This document shows positions 36,232 to 44,093 of a stretch of 64,000 bases of DNA, one piece after another (position 1 is the first letter of the stretch; every line of letters starts with the position of its first letter). The notes beneath the pieces are model-generated. The model was not told the origin of the DNA and made no database searches. It saw only the letters and a program-made list of their open reading frames with translations. The position numbers were made by a program, and so were the translations under genes. Source of the stretch: Desulfofustis limnaeus (lineage in GTDB: Bacteria > Desulfobacterota > Desulfobulbia > Desulfobulbales > Desulfocapsaceae); assembly GCF_023169885.1 (NCBI RefSeq), contig NZ_AP025516.1:3265501-3329500 (forward strand), written 5' to 3'.

Positions 36232-37931
36232 AGTGTCCGTCCGGAAAGGGCGATATTTTGTTAAACATCAAGGGACAAAACGGCGCTGCCTTGAAAGAGA
36301 CGGCGATTTTCAACGCGCAGGCGGGCATGACACCCATTCCTAACACCATCAAGCCGCCGATTTTTCGATCTGCAGACGCACCTCGGCTGTTTCGTCCCGG
36401 TACCTTCTTTTTTCTCGCTGCTCTCTCAGGCCGTGGCCAGCTGAATACGGGCCAGCACCGTGAGGTTGTAGGCAACAATCGCACTCCAGATATATGCCTT
36501 GAAGCCTTCCCAACCCGACCAGTTGCAACGCTTCAGCCCATAGCTTCGTTTCAACGTCGAAATGTTCGCCTCGATCCCGGCTCGAAAATTGCGCAACCGC
36601 CGATAAACCCACGTGCTCTTGGCCATGTCCACGATCGACAGACCGCGCTTCTTGGCAAAGACCACATCCTTGACGTCTGCTGCCTTGGCTCCCGCCAGGT
36701 TCGCCTGCGAAGCAAAGCCGCCATCCGCCGTGCTCTGCCGGGGCGGGCGTCCATACCGCTCGATATGCCGCTTCAACAACGGCAGAAACCGCTCGGCATC
36801 GGCCGGGTTGCCTCGTTCCACCAGGCAGTCAAGAATCAGGTTCGACGCACCGCCGGTCAGGAACACCTTGTGCCCAAACTCCGTCTCACGCCGTCCTTTG
36901 ACCAGGATGTCGGTGTGCGTCTCAAACAGCGACACGATCTTCTCCGACGCCGGTACCTGTTCACCTTTGAACACCCGTCGCTCGGTCTGGTCCATCACCC
37001 GCCGCAGCAGGTCAATGGCACGGGACAGTTTCTCGGCCAGCGCCCGGGCGTGAGTGTAGTCTTCAATCGAGTCTCCGCCGAAGTCGGCAAGCTCGGGGAT
37101 CGCCTGCTCCGCATAAGCGATCACGCGACCGGCATAGTGCAGCATATCCCGGTAGGCCGTCTGGCGTGTCTCCTGCTTGGTAGCGTTCTGGATGGACAGC
37201 AACCGCTTCTTCACCACCCGCCGATGATCGCTGCACCCATAGCCGGGACAGGGGCTGAGTTCCTTGCCCTCAAACAGCCAGCGGGTGATGACCCGGATCC
37301 CGTCCCAGAGCAACGTCGCATCGGTCGGCCGGTGGATATCCGTTTGGACGGCGGTGGAGTCGAGTCGGATCTTCCGGCCGTTCTCGATCTTAGCCTGCTG
37401 GGCGTAGGCGAGCAGAAACTGGTGAATCGCCAGCCAGGCCTCTTCGCTCAGGGCCTTGATATTTTCCTGCAGGGTCGATTTGGCCGGAAAGTGTCCCGGT
37501 TCAAGGCGGACGAAGCTGCGAAACGAATGGGAGTCGGCCAGATAATAGGCCAGATCATCGTAGCTGAGTTCGCGGAACTGTTTGAGGAGCGTGCAGCGGA
37601 CTACCTGTTCGGCAGTCATGCCCTGGCGGCCGGTATCGGAGCGGCTTTTCTTGAGCAGATCGGCATAGGCCTGGTCAAGCAGATGGTGGTCGGTTGCCAG
37701 GATGGCGTCCATCTGTTCCAGCTCACGAGGTCCGGGATGTTTGCCAAGAACCTCGAAGATCGTGGTTTGTGGATTGCGTTTTCTGCGCATGGACTCACCG
37801 ATCAGATGGTAAATATCGAAACATATCGGTTGGTTGTCTCGCTCAGTGTAACAGATCGGCAGAAAAAATGCAGCCTGTTTTGTCAGGATTGTGAAACATT
37901 TTCAAACCGTTAGGGTTTCCGGACAGAAACT
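36232..37931 (-). mobile_element. ISNCY-like insertion sequence, copy 1 (1700 bp)
   Basis: The ends are AGTGTCCGTCCGGAAA (left) and, inverted, AGTTTCTGTCCGGAAA (right), 14 of 16 identical. A 4-bp target duplication ATTT flanks it (36228-36231 and 37932-37935). Boundaries were set by comparison with the second copy at 50165-51864. In my comparison I noticed a single difference, C at 36354 versus A at 50287. It abuts the ISL3 element, and its insertion lies in that element's flanking repeat. Confidence 0.9.
36426..37790 (-). CDS. ISNCY-family transposase (copy 1)
   Basis: A 454-residue DDE-type transposase: an N-terminal helical DNA-binding region 'MTAEQVVRCTLLKQFRELSY', then 'IRLDSTAVQTDIHRPTD' (first Asp), 'QSTADGGFASQANLAGA' (second Asp) and 'FRAGIEANISTLKRSYGLKR' (Glu). 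This pattern is typical of the ISNCY/ISDol1-like group as I recall it. The gene is intact and identical in protein sequence to the copy at 50359-51723. The long plus-strand frame over the element is a shadow. Confidence 0.85.
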   Translation of the reverse strand: MRRKRNPQTTIFEVLGKHPGPRELEQMDAILATDHHLLDQAYADLLKKSRSDTGRQGMTAEQVVRCTLLKQFRELSYDDLAYYLADSHSFRSFVRLEPGHFPAKSTLQENIKALSEEAWLAIHQFLLAYAQQAKIENGRKIRLDSTAVQTDIHRPTDATLLWDGIRVITRWLFEGKELSPCPGYGCSDHRRVVKKRLLSIQNATKQETRQTAYRDMLHYAGRVIAYAEQAIPELADFGGDSIEDYTHARALAEKLSRAIDLLRRVMDQTERRVFKGEQVPASEKIVSLFETHTDILVKGRRETEFGHKVFLTGGASNLILDCLVERGNPADAERFLPLLKRHIERYGRPPRQSTADGGFASQANLAGAKAADVKDVVFAKKRGLSIVDMAKSTWVYRRLRNFRAGIEANISTLKRSYGLKRCNWSGWEGFKAYIWSAIVAYNLTVLARIQLATA

Positions 37932-37936
37932 ATTTA

Positions 37937-39272
37937 GGGCTCCTCGTCATTTCGTGTGGATTTGATATCATAGGATCAAATCCACACGAAATAGCGAGGG
38001 AAACAGATGAACGGTAACGATATCATAGCATTAGGTCTTGGTCTTGAGAAACCGTGGGAGATCACCGGCCAGTCTCTGAACACCGAGTGTACGCCCCATG
38101 AACTGCGCATCACGTTAGCAGCTCCCCGGGGCAGCAGCTTTCCCTGTCCCGACTGCGGAGCGATGTGCAAGGCCCATGACTTCAAGGAAATGACCTGGCG
38201 TCATCTCAACTTCTTTCAACACCATTGCTACATCACCGCCGCCGTTCCACGGGTCAACTGCAAAGACCACGGGGTAAAACGGATCACCGTCCCCTGGGCG
38301 CGCACGGGCAGCAAGTTCACCTTGCTCTTCGAACAAGCCGGCCTCATGCTGGTACGAGAGATGCCGGTATTGGCTGCGGCCCGGATCATGGAGATTCCCG
38401 ATAAAACGTTGTGGCGCATCGTCCTTCATTACGTGACCGCCGGTCTTGCCCAGCTTGACCTGAGCGAACTCAAAGCCGTCGGCCTCGATGAAACTTCGGC
38501 AAAGAAACGGCATAACTACGTGACCGTTTTCATCGATCTGGACCGTAGGAAAGAGCCTGTCGTGTTTGCGGTACCCGGCAAAGGCCAGGATGTGATTCGC
38601 CAGTTCAAACAGTTTCTCACGACACAGGGCGGTGCTGCCGGCAACATCAAAGAAGTAGCCTGCGACATGTCGAAGCCCTTCTTGTCCGGTATCAAGCAAA
38701 GCTTTCCACGAGCCCAGGTCACGGTTGACTGGTTCCATGTGGTGCAGACTTTCACCAAGGCGGTCAACAAGGTCCGTGTCCTCGAGGCACGGAAGAAACA
38801 GCTACCCCGAACCACCCGCTGGGCGGTGCTGAAGAATGAAGAGTCAACCGGTCTCAGCGAGCAAGAACGGCAAGCCCTGGCAGAGCTCAACGCCATGGAT
38901 TTCTTCACAGCTATTGCCTGGCGGGTCAAGGAGCGTCTCCGCTGGGTACGCAAAGCATCGACAGCGCAAGCGGCCAAATGGCGCCTGAGCAACTTTTTGT
39001 TGTGCATGGCGGAAGCCAACCTGACGAAATCACCACTGTTACGACCGGTCATCGCGGCTATCGAAACGGTGATCAGGCATCGCCGTGCCATTGAGTCTCG
39101 GTGGGAATCCGGCCATAGCACCGCTCGCCTGGAGGGTTTGAACAGCATTTTCCAGGCAGCCAAAGCACGGGCCAGAGGGTATCGGAATCCACAGACATTT
39201 ATCAGCATGATTTACCTGCTTGCCTCACCGGTCGGTAATCTGCTCAAATCCACTTGAAACGACGAAGAGCCC
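37937..39272 (+). mobile_element. ISL3-family insertion sequence (1336 bp)
   Basis: The ends are GGGCTCCTCGTCATTTC at left and, inverted, GGGCTCTTCGTCGTTTC at right, continuing as GTGGATTTGA. Immediate flanks share TATTTA (37931-37936 and 39273-39278), consistent with a target duplication later interrupted by the neighbouring IS. ISL3 elements usually give 8-bp duplications; only 6 bp are visible here. Confidence 0.85.
38007..39257 (+). CDS. ISL3-family transposase
   Basis: A 416-residue protein with GAGGGAAAC before the ATG. The N-terminal zinc finger has Cys pairs ('CPDCGAMCKAHDF', 'VNCKDHGVKRITVPW'), followed by a helix-turn-helix and the DDE domain: 'LKAVGLDETSAKKRHNYVTV', 'QVTVDWFHVVQTFTKAVNKV' and 'ARLEGLNSIFQAAKARARGY'. 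Full length, so the element may still be active. Confidence 0.92.
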   Translation: MNGNDIIALGLGLEKPWEITGQSLNTECTPHELRITLAAPRGSSFPCPDCGAMCKAHDFKEMTWRHLNFFQHHCYITAAVPRVNCKDHGVKRITVPWARTGSKFTLLFEQAGLMLVREMPVLAAARIMEIPDKTLWRIVLHYVTAGLAQLDLSELKAVGLDETSAKKRHNYVTVFIDLDRRKEPVVFAVPGKGQDVIRQFKQFLTTQGGAAGNIKEVACDMSKPFLSGIKQSFPRAQVTVDWFHVVQTFTKAVNKVRVLEARKKQLPRTTRWAVLKNEESTGLSEQERQALAELNAMDFFTAIAWRVKERLRWVRKASTAQAAKWRLSNFLLCMAEANLTKSPLLRPVIAAIETVIRHRRAIESRWESGHSTARLEGLNSIFQAAKARARGYRNPQTFISMIYLLASPVGNLLKST

Positions 39273-39384
39273 TATTTAGTATCAGCCCCGTTGGCTCAGG
39301 TGGTAACCACTCCTTAATTGTCCGTTTTCAAACTCTATTTATTCGCTCTGCAACCTGAGAGCAGGAAAATTTTCTTTTCGCATC

Positions 39385-40146
39385 ATGTCACTGATTGAAG
39401 CAAGAGGCATCTGCAAAACCTTCAACGGCCGGAGCGGCGAACACATCCCGGCCGTGGATCAACTCTCCCTTGCCATCGAAGACGAGGAATTTGTCGTCAT
39501 TGTTGGCCCATCCGGCTGTGGTAAGTCGACCTTCCTACAAATGGTCGGCGGCTTGGAAAGGCCGACATCCGGCACGCTTCGTATCGAAGGCCAACCAATT
39601 GACGGGCCCGATTCACGCTGCGGTATCGTGTTCCAGGAATATCTCCTGTTTCCCTGGAAAACGGTGCAGGGAAATATCGCCTTTGGACCGTCGCTTCGCG
39701 GACTCTCCAAAGGTGAAATAACGTCGCTCTGCACACATTATATCGAGTTGGTCGGTTTGCAGAACTTCGCTTCCAGCTATCCCCATGAACTCTCCGGCGG
39801 CATGAAACAACGGGTAGCCATCGCTCGTGCGCTGGCAAACCAGCCACGGGTCCTGTTAATGGACGAACCCTTTGGTGCACTGGATGCTTTGACCCGCGAA
39901 AGCATGCAATGGGAGTTGCTCAGGATATGGGAAGACGCTCGATGCACCGTCGTTTTTGTGACCCATAGCATTACTGAAGCAGTGCTTCTTGCCGACCGCG
40001 TTATTGTCATGAGTAAACGCCCGGGAAGAATAAAGAAAGATATCGCTATCGGCCTTCCTCGCCCACGAACACGCCAACTGTCAGCCTCGGCGGAGTTTCT
40101 CAAGTACGAAAGCATGCTGAAGCAACTGGTATGGGAGGAAGTGTAG
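39385..40146 (+). CDS. ABC transporter ATP-binding protein (SsuB/TauB type)
   Basis: A 253-residue ATPase: Walker A GPSGCGKST (41-49), 'GIVFQEYLLFPWKTVQGNIA' (Q-loop), signature 'LSGGMKQRVAIARALANQP', Walker B 'VLLMDEPFGALD' and switch 'FVTHSITEAV'. The family imports nitrate, sulfonate, taurine or bicarbonate-type anions. It couples to the permease (stop TAG overlaps the next GTG) and the binding protein. Because that binding protein appears to contain selenocysteine, this cassette may correspond to what I recall as a 'SaoABP' uptake system; unverified. Confidence 0.9.
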   Translation: MSLIEARGICKTFNGRSGEHIPAVDQLSLAIEDEEFVVIVGPSGCGKSTFLQMVGGLERPTSGTLRIEGQPIDGPDSRCGIVFQEYLLFPWKTVQGNIAFGPSLRGLSKGEITSLCTHYIELVGLQNFASSYPHELSGGMKQRVAIARALANQPRVLLMDEPFGALDALTRESMQWELLRIWEDARCTVVFVTHSITEAVLLADRVIVMSKRPGRIKKDIAIGLPRPRTRQLSASAEFLKYESMLKQLVWEEV

Positions 40147-40928
40147 TGTCAGCCAACGATCGCGGGGTATGGCGCAAGCTGGTATCGCCGCTTCTCTTTA
40201 TCGCAGCGTGGTGGGCCGTTTCCGAAATGGGCTGGATGCCCGACTGGTTCCTCCCATCTCCCATTAAAGTCGTACAGGCGTTGTACTCAATGACCATCTC
40301 CGGGGAGCTCTTACATCATACAGCGATGAGCATGTATCGAGCCATGATGGGATATTTTCTGGCCGCATTCGTCGGCATTGCCCTCGGTTTACTGATCGCG
40401 TGGTCTATTTATGTTGAAGACTTCTTTGATCCGATCATTGAGTTGCTGCGACCATTATCCACCTTCGCTCTGGTACCGGTCTTTTTTCTCTGGTTTGGCA
40501 TCGGCGATGTCTCCAAGATCTTGATCATCTTCAAATCGTGTTTTTTCCCCATTGTTCTGAACACCATTGCCGGTATCAAAGGGGTAGACAACAAACTCGT
40601 CAAGGCCGCCCAATCGTTAGGTGCGAACGGTCGCCAGATTTGGCTTCGGGTTCTCATTCCAGCGGCCATGCCAATGATTATCACCGGACTCAGAATCTCC
40701 ACCGCTATGTCGATGATGGCGCTGGTCGGGGTTGAGATGATCTCCAGTGAATCCGGTCTGGGCTTTCTGGTAATAGACGCCCAACGAATTTTTGAAACAG
40801 ATCGGATGTTCGCCGGCATTATCGTTCTCTCGCTCATTGGCTTCTCTCTCGACCAATGCGCCCGCGTCATCCAGAACCGAGTAGTTTCGTGGCATATTCA
40901 GACCTCGCTCGGCGGGGCTAACACTTAA
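40146..40928 (+). CDS. ABC transporter permease (SsuC/TauC type)
   Basis: GTG at 40146 is chosen because GGGAGG lies 7 bp upstream and it overlaps the TAG of the ATPase gene; an ATG 15 bp earlier precedes the binding site. The 260-residue protein has about six hydrophobic helices and the EAA-type loop 'KAAQSLGANGRQIWLRVLIP' that contacts the ATPase. The sequence 'FALVPVFFLWFGIGDVSKIL' is typical of the nitrate/sulfonate permease class. Inner membrane. Confidence 0.9.
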   Translation: MSANDRGVWRKLVSPLLFIAAWWAVSEMGWMPDWFLPSPIKVVQALYSMTISGELLHHTAMSMYRAMMGYFLAAFVGIALGLLIAWSIYVEDFFDPIIELLRPLSTFALVPVFFLWFGIGDVSKILIIFKSCFFPIVLNTIAGIKGVDNKLVKAAQSLGANGRQIWLRVLIPAAMPMIITGLRISTAMSMMALVGVEMISSESGLGFLVIDAQRIFETDRMFAGIIVLSLIGFSLDQCARVIQNRVVSWHIQTSLGGANT

Positions 40929-40949
40929 TCATCATAGGGAGGAATGTAG

Positions 40950-41945
40950 ATGAAACAACGAGTTAAACGCTTTTGGCTTTTACTTCTTACTGGCCTGTGT
41001 TTTTTTCCTGGGTCGGTCTGTTCAGCGATCGAAAACAGCTCTGAATTACCGGTTGTAAAAATTGTGTACGCCCGTGATATAGATGACCTGCCTTTTTATG
41101 TTGGCGTCGAGGAGGGATTTTTCGAGCAGGAAGGCGTCAAGGTCGAACTCGTTTTTATCAAGGGCGAGCAGAACGCTCTTGCCGGCGTCATGAAAAATGA
41201 TGTTCAGGCGGCAAACATCAGCGTCGAGTCTTTATACAAGCTTGCCGACAAGGAAGTACCGGTCAAAGTAGTGACCTGGCTCGGTCAGGCACATGAAGGG
41301 ACAAAATGCGGTATCCATGTGGGTGTCAACACCCCCTACCGCACCTTCAGTGACCTGAAAGGAGCCCGTATCGCTACCAGTGGAAATCTCATGCCCAAAA
41401 CAATGCTGACTCATGCGGTACATCTGGGCGGCCTGGAATTGAAAGACCTGCGCCCAATCTATGGCGGCCGCCCGGACAACCCTATGCAGCACGAAGCAGC
41501 TCTCCGTGCCGGGGCGGTTGACGGATTCATTGTCTGAGACCCTCTCGCGGCCATGCTGGAATCGCATGGCGCAAGCAGGATGCTGGCATCGTTTCATGAT
41601 ATTCTTCCGCATTGGGTCTTCACCGGCCTCTATTTCTCAGACACCTTCATCCAAAAAAATCCTGACATTGTCAAAGCGACGGTGGCCGGGTTGCTAAAGT
41701 CATTTGACTTCATCAAGAATCATGAGCAACAAGCGCGCATGCACATGCCTAAATACACCGGCATGGATCTTGATACGTGCATGATCAGCGCCCTTCGCGA
41801 GTATTCATCACCCTACAAACCGAAAGAGTTGCTAGAGCGACAGCGTGATGTGATGTTACAGTACGGCTATCTGGACAAAAAACTCGATATTGACCATATG
41901 ATCGACTATTCCTTTCTGCCTGAAGGATTGAGACGTTCGGAATGA
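40950..41945 (+). CDS. ABC substrate-binding protein, probable selenoprotein (UGA at codon 196)
   Basis: A 331-residue frame interrupted only by TGA at 41535-41537; GGGAGG is 9 bp before the ATG. Residues 1-26 are a signal peptide. 'VKIVYARDIDDLPFYVGVEE' and 'GFFEQEGVKVELVFIKGEQN' are NMT1/SsuA-like binding-protein motifs. The break falls in 'VDGFIV-U-DPLAAMLE', where family members have a ligand-pocket residue (often a W/C/A/T type 'xxP' motif). The part after the TGA continues the fold ('FTGLYFSDTFIQKNPDIVKA') with no loss. A GG-containing SECIS-like hairpin follows. A nonsense TGG-to-TGA mutation is the alternative. I recall an ABC selenoprotein called SaoB. Confidence 0.72.
41535..41570 (+). 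promoter_or_regulatory. Putative bacterial SECIS element with UGA
   Basis: After UGA (41535-41537) and a 12-nt spacer, GCCATGC (41550-41556) pairs perfectly with GCATGGC (41564-41570) around the loop TGGAATC. The loop begins 19 nt after UGA and has GG at positions 2-3, as in the E. coli fdhF element (AGGUCU loop). Confidence 0.7.
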
Positions 41946-42039
41946 GATTTCTTCCTCCTATTGATAGAGCGAAGCCAACAACGGCATCTCCAACGAGCAG
42001 AAACCATAGTGCTATCATCTCACGCGGAGCATATAACCT

Positions 42040-42501
42040 ATGTTCAGAATATCCTTGTTCATTTGCATCATTTTTGTCACTCATCTTTGCACAGGTCCCC
42101 TGATCGGCCAAGCGGCTTCTCGTTTCATCAGCGGCTTCAACGGAGCCGCCTGGGGAACACCGAAGACGGAACTTCCCGATTTCGGAATCAGCGATAAAAT
42201 GTTTAATAACATCTATCCGCAGGGGCCTTCGGCGATTCTGTTCATGGAGGGTGTCGGTAAGCTTCCCCTGCAGTTTGAAAATGTCCCCCTGATCGCAATC
42301 TACCTGCGTTTTGAGAATGCACGGTTGAACGGATGTGATTTCTTGTTCTCTCCCGATTATCACGAACAAATCCGACTTCTCATCGAGAGGGACATGGGGG
42401 CTCCAGGCAACACCTGCGCTGAAAGCACCTGCTGGGAAGAAGGGAATCTGTCAGTAACCCTTACCAATCGCGAGTTGATGGTAGTCCACCTCGACAAATG
42501 A
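42040..42501 (+). CDS. Small secreted protein of unknown function
   Basis: A 153-residue protein with a signal peptide (MFRISLFICIIFVTHLCTG...GQA). The mature part begins 'RFISGFNGAAWGTPKTELPD', a pattern ('G..WGTP..E') seen in small periplasmic proteins of Desulfobacterota. Two Cys (CAESTC) could form a disulfide near the C-terminus. Function unknown. It begins about 95 bp after the ABC binding protein gene. Confidence 0.55.
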   Translation: MFRISLFICIIFVTHLCTGPLIGQAASRFISGFNGAAWGTPKTELPDFGISDKMFNNIYPQGPSAILFMEGVGKLPLQFENVPLIAIYLRFENARLNGCDFLFSPDYHEQIRLLIERDMGAPGNTCAESTCWEEGNLSVTLTNRELMVVHLDK

Positions 42502-42587
42502 CCACCCCACGGTAGCTTCCCCCAACCCACCGAGACACGTGAGCCAAAGTCGGCGGACTCGTCTCCGGTGCTACCAATAGTGTTGCT

Positions 42588-43508
42588 TTGGGCAATAACT
42601 CAATCGCCGATGAGCCCAACACGGTCTCTTTCGGGTCGGTTGGAAATGAGCGAAGAATCAGCAACGTCGCGGCAGGAATAAGCGACACCGATGCCGTCAA
42701 CTACGCGCAGCTGAGCGCCATCTCGTCGGATATTGCGATACTATCTTCTGGCGACAGCGGCACCTCCAGCGCCACGGGCTCCGGGAGTCTTGCCCTCGGG
42801 GCAGGTGCATCGGCCAGGAACAACGATACCGCCATCGGCTATCGATCGACGGTAACCGCCGATGGCAGCACTGCGGTGGGCGCCAATACCGCCATCTATT
42901 CGACTAACAGCGTCGCGGTCGGTGCCGACGCCACCGTTGAATCCGGAGCGGCAGGCGGTACCGCCGTCGGCCAGGGAGCCCGGGTGACCTCCGGTGCTAC
43001 CAATAGTGTTGCTTTGGGCAATAACTCAATCGCAGATGAGCCCAACACGGTCTCTGTCGGGTCGGTAGGCAACGAGCGAAGGATAACCAACGTTGCACCA
43101 GGGGTTAACAGCACCGATGCCGTCAACAAGGGACAGCTGGATCAAACCAATGCCAGAGTGAGCAAGAACGCCAGTAATATCGCTCAGGACCGAGGCTATA
43201 TCTATGAGAATCGGGCAGCTATTGAACAGAACAGTGAGACGATCAACAGGCTTGAGAATTCACTTGACGATCTCAGGGATGAATCCCGTTCCGGTATCGC
43301 TGCCGCAGCGGCATTAATTGAACTGATGCCTTCGACCCCCGGTAAAACGACCGTAAACCTCGGTTCTGCCACCTACCAAGGTGCGGTCGCCGTTGGTCTT
43401 ACGGCCGTTCATCGACTTTCAGGCATCGAAAACATGATGTTGAACACCGGTATCTCCGCAGCAGGAGAGGAGGTTCTCGTCAGAGCCGGTGTCAGCTGGG
43501 AATTCTGA
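42588..43508 (+). pseudogene. YadA-type trimeric autotransporter, 5'-truncated remnant
   Basis: The frame (open from 42543, after a TGA at 42540) encodes head repeats 'GNNSIADEPNTVS' and 'NSVAVGADATVESGAAG', neck motifs 'STDAVNKGQLDQ', a stalk coiled coil and a complete C-terminal membrane anchor ending '...EEVLVRAGVSWEF'. There is no signal peptide or credible start; the first in-frame codon usable is TTG. A ~90-bp stretch near 42565 recurs at 42996. It looks like the 3' end of a larger adhesin gene whose 5' part has been lost. Expression as a folded trimer is unlikely. Confidence 0.7.
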
Positions 43509-43674
43509 TTTTCTCTTTCAAAAAGCGCAGGAAGGGAGCAATGATTCGATATCATAACCCTCCCCGGGAGAAAAATGGAGCACCTCTGATAAAAACTGCC
43601 ATTTTTGCCCACTTGTTGTCACGGAGAAGATCTCCTTGGGATACACTATTCAGCTGGCCCCACTAAGGAAAAAT

Positions 43675-43763
43675 AAAACCCCGAAATCCTCATAAGGACT
43701 CGGGGTTATATACTTTACCGGATCTCTCCGGACTTCAATTTGGTGGGATGCAGGGACTTGAAC
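43675..43763. repeat. Left attachment repeat (attL)
   Basis: It matches 59732-59821 with a few differences and one missing C in GGTGGGATG versus GGTGGCGATG. It contains the terminator hairpin (AACCCCGA...TCGGGGTT) and the partial tRNA 3' end 'GGATGCAGGGACTTGAAC'. On the minus strand it would terminate transcripts just outside the island. Confidence 0.85.
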
Positions 43764-44093
43764 TACTCCAGTAATATACCGTTTTCAAATCACATATTAA
43801 CCCTATTTGCTCAGTAATACCGTCATAAATACCGTCAACCCCTTCTTGCTGCTCTTCAAAGAAACCTCATTGCCGGAGGGGCAGATGGTATCTATTTTAT
43901 TGCGGCTGGAAATCTAGTATGGGACGGCTGGAACGAAACCATGATCTGTGTCATCCGTCTCGTGCGACGATTCTGCAGAAATTTTGCAACCGAAAGAGAA
44001 GCCCTCGTCCTTTCGAAGCGGGTCATCGTGGGGAGCCATGTGGCTGGTGATTATGAAGCTTGGGACAAGACCTTTCATCGTACCCTAATCACA
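43764..44093. other. Left island edge with integrase arm-type repeats
   Basis: About 330 bp between attL and the hsdR stop. TACCGTCA occurs twice with 4-bp spacing (43818-43825, 43830-43837). The same octamer pair occurs near the right end at 59665-59684. I see no gene. Confidence 0.6.

Noticed and set aside
36258-37913. 551-codon plus frame over the IS (and its copy at 50191-51846)
   Set aside because: Antiparallel shadow of the transposase; it has no recognisable domain and the minus frame carries DDE motifs.
41535-41537. Reading the ABC binding protein as a recent nonsense mutant
   Set aside because: Possible (TGG to TGA), but the perfectly placed GG-loop hairpin and the second similar case in the window favour selenocysteine.
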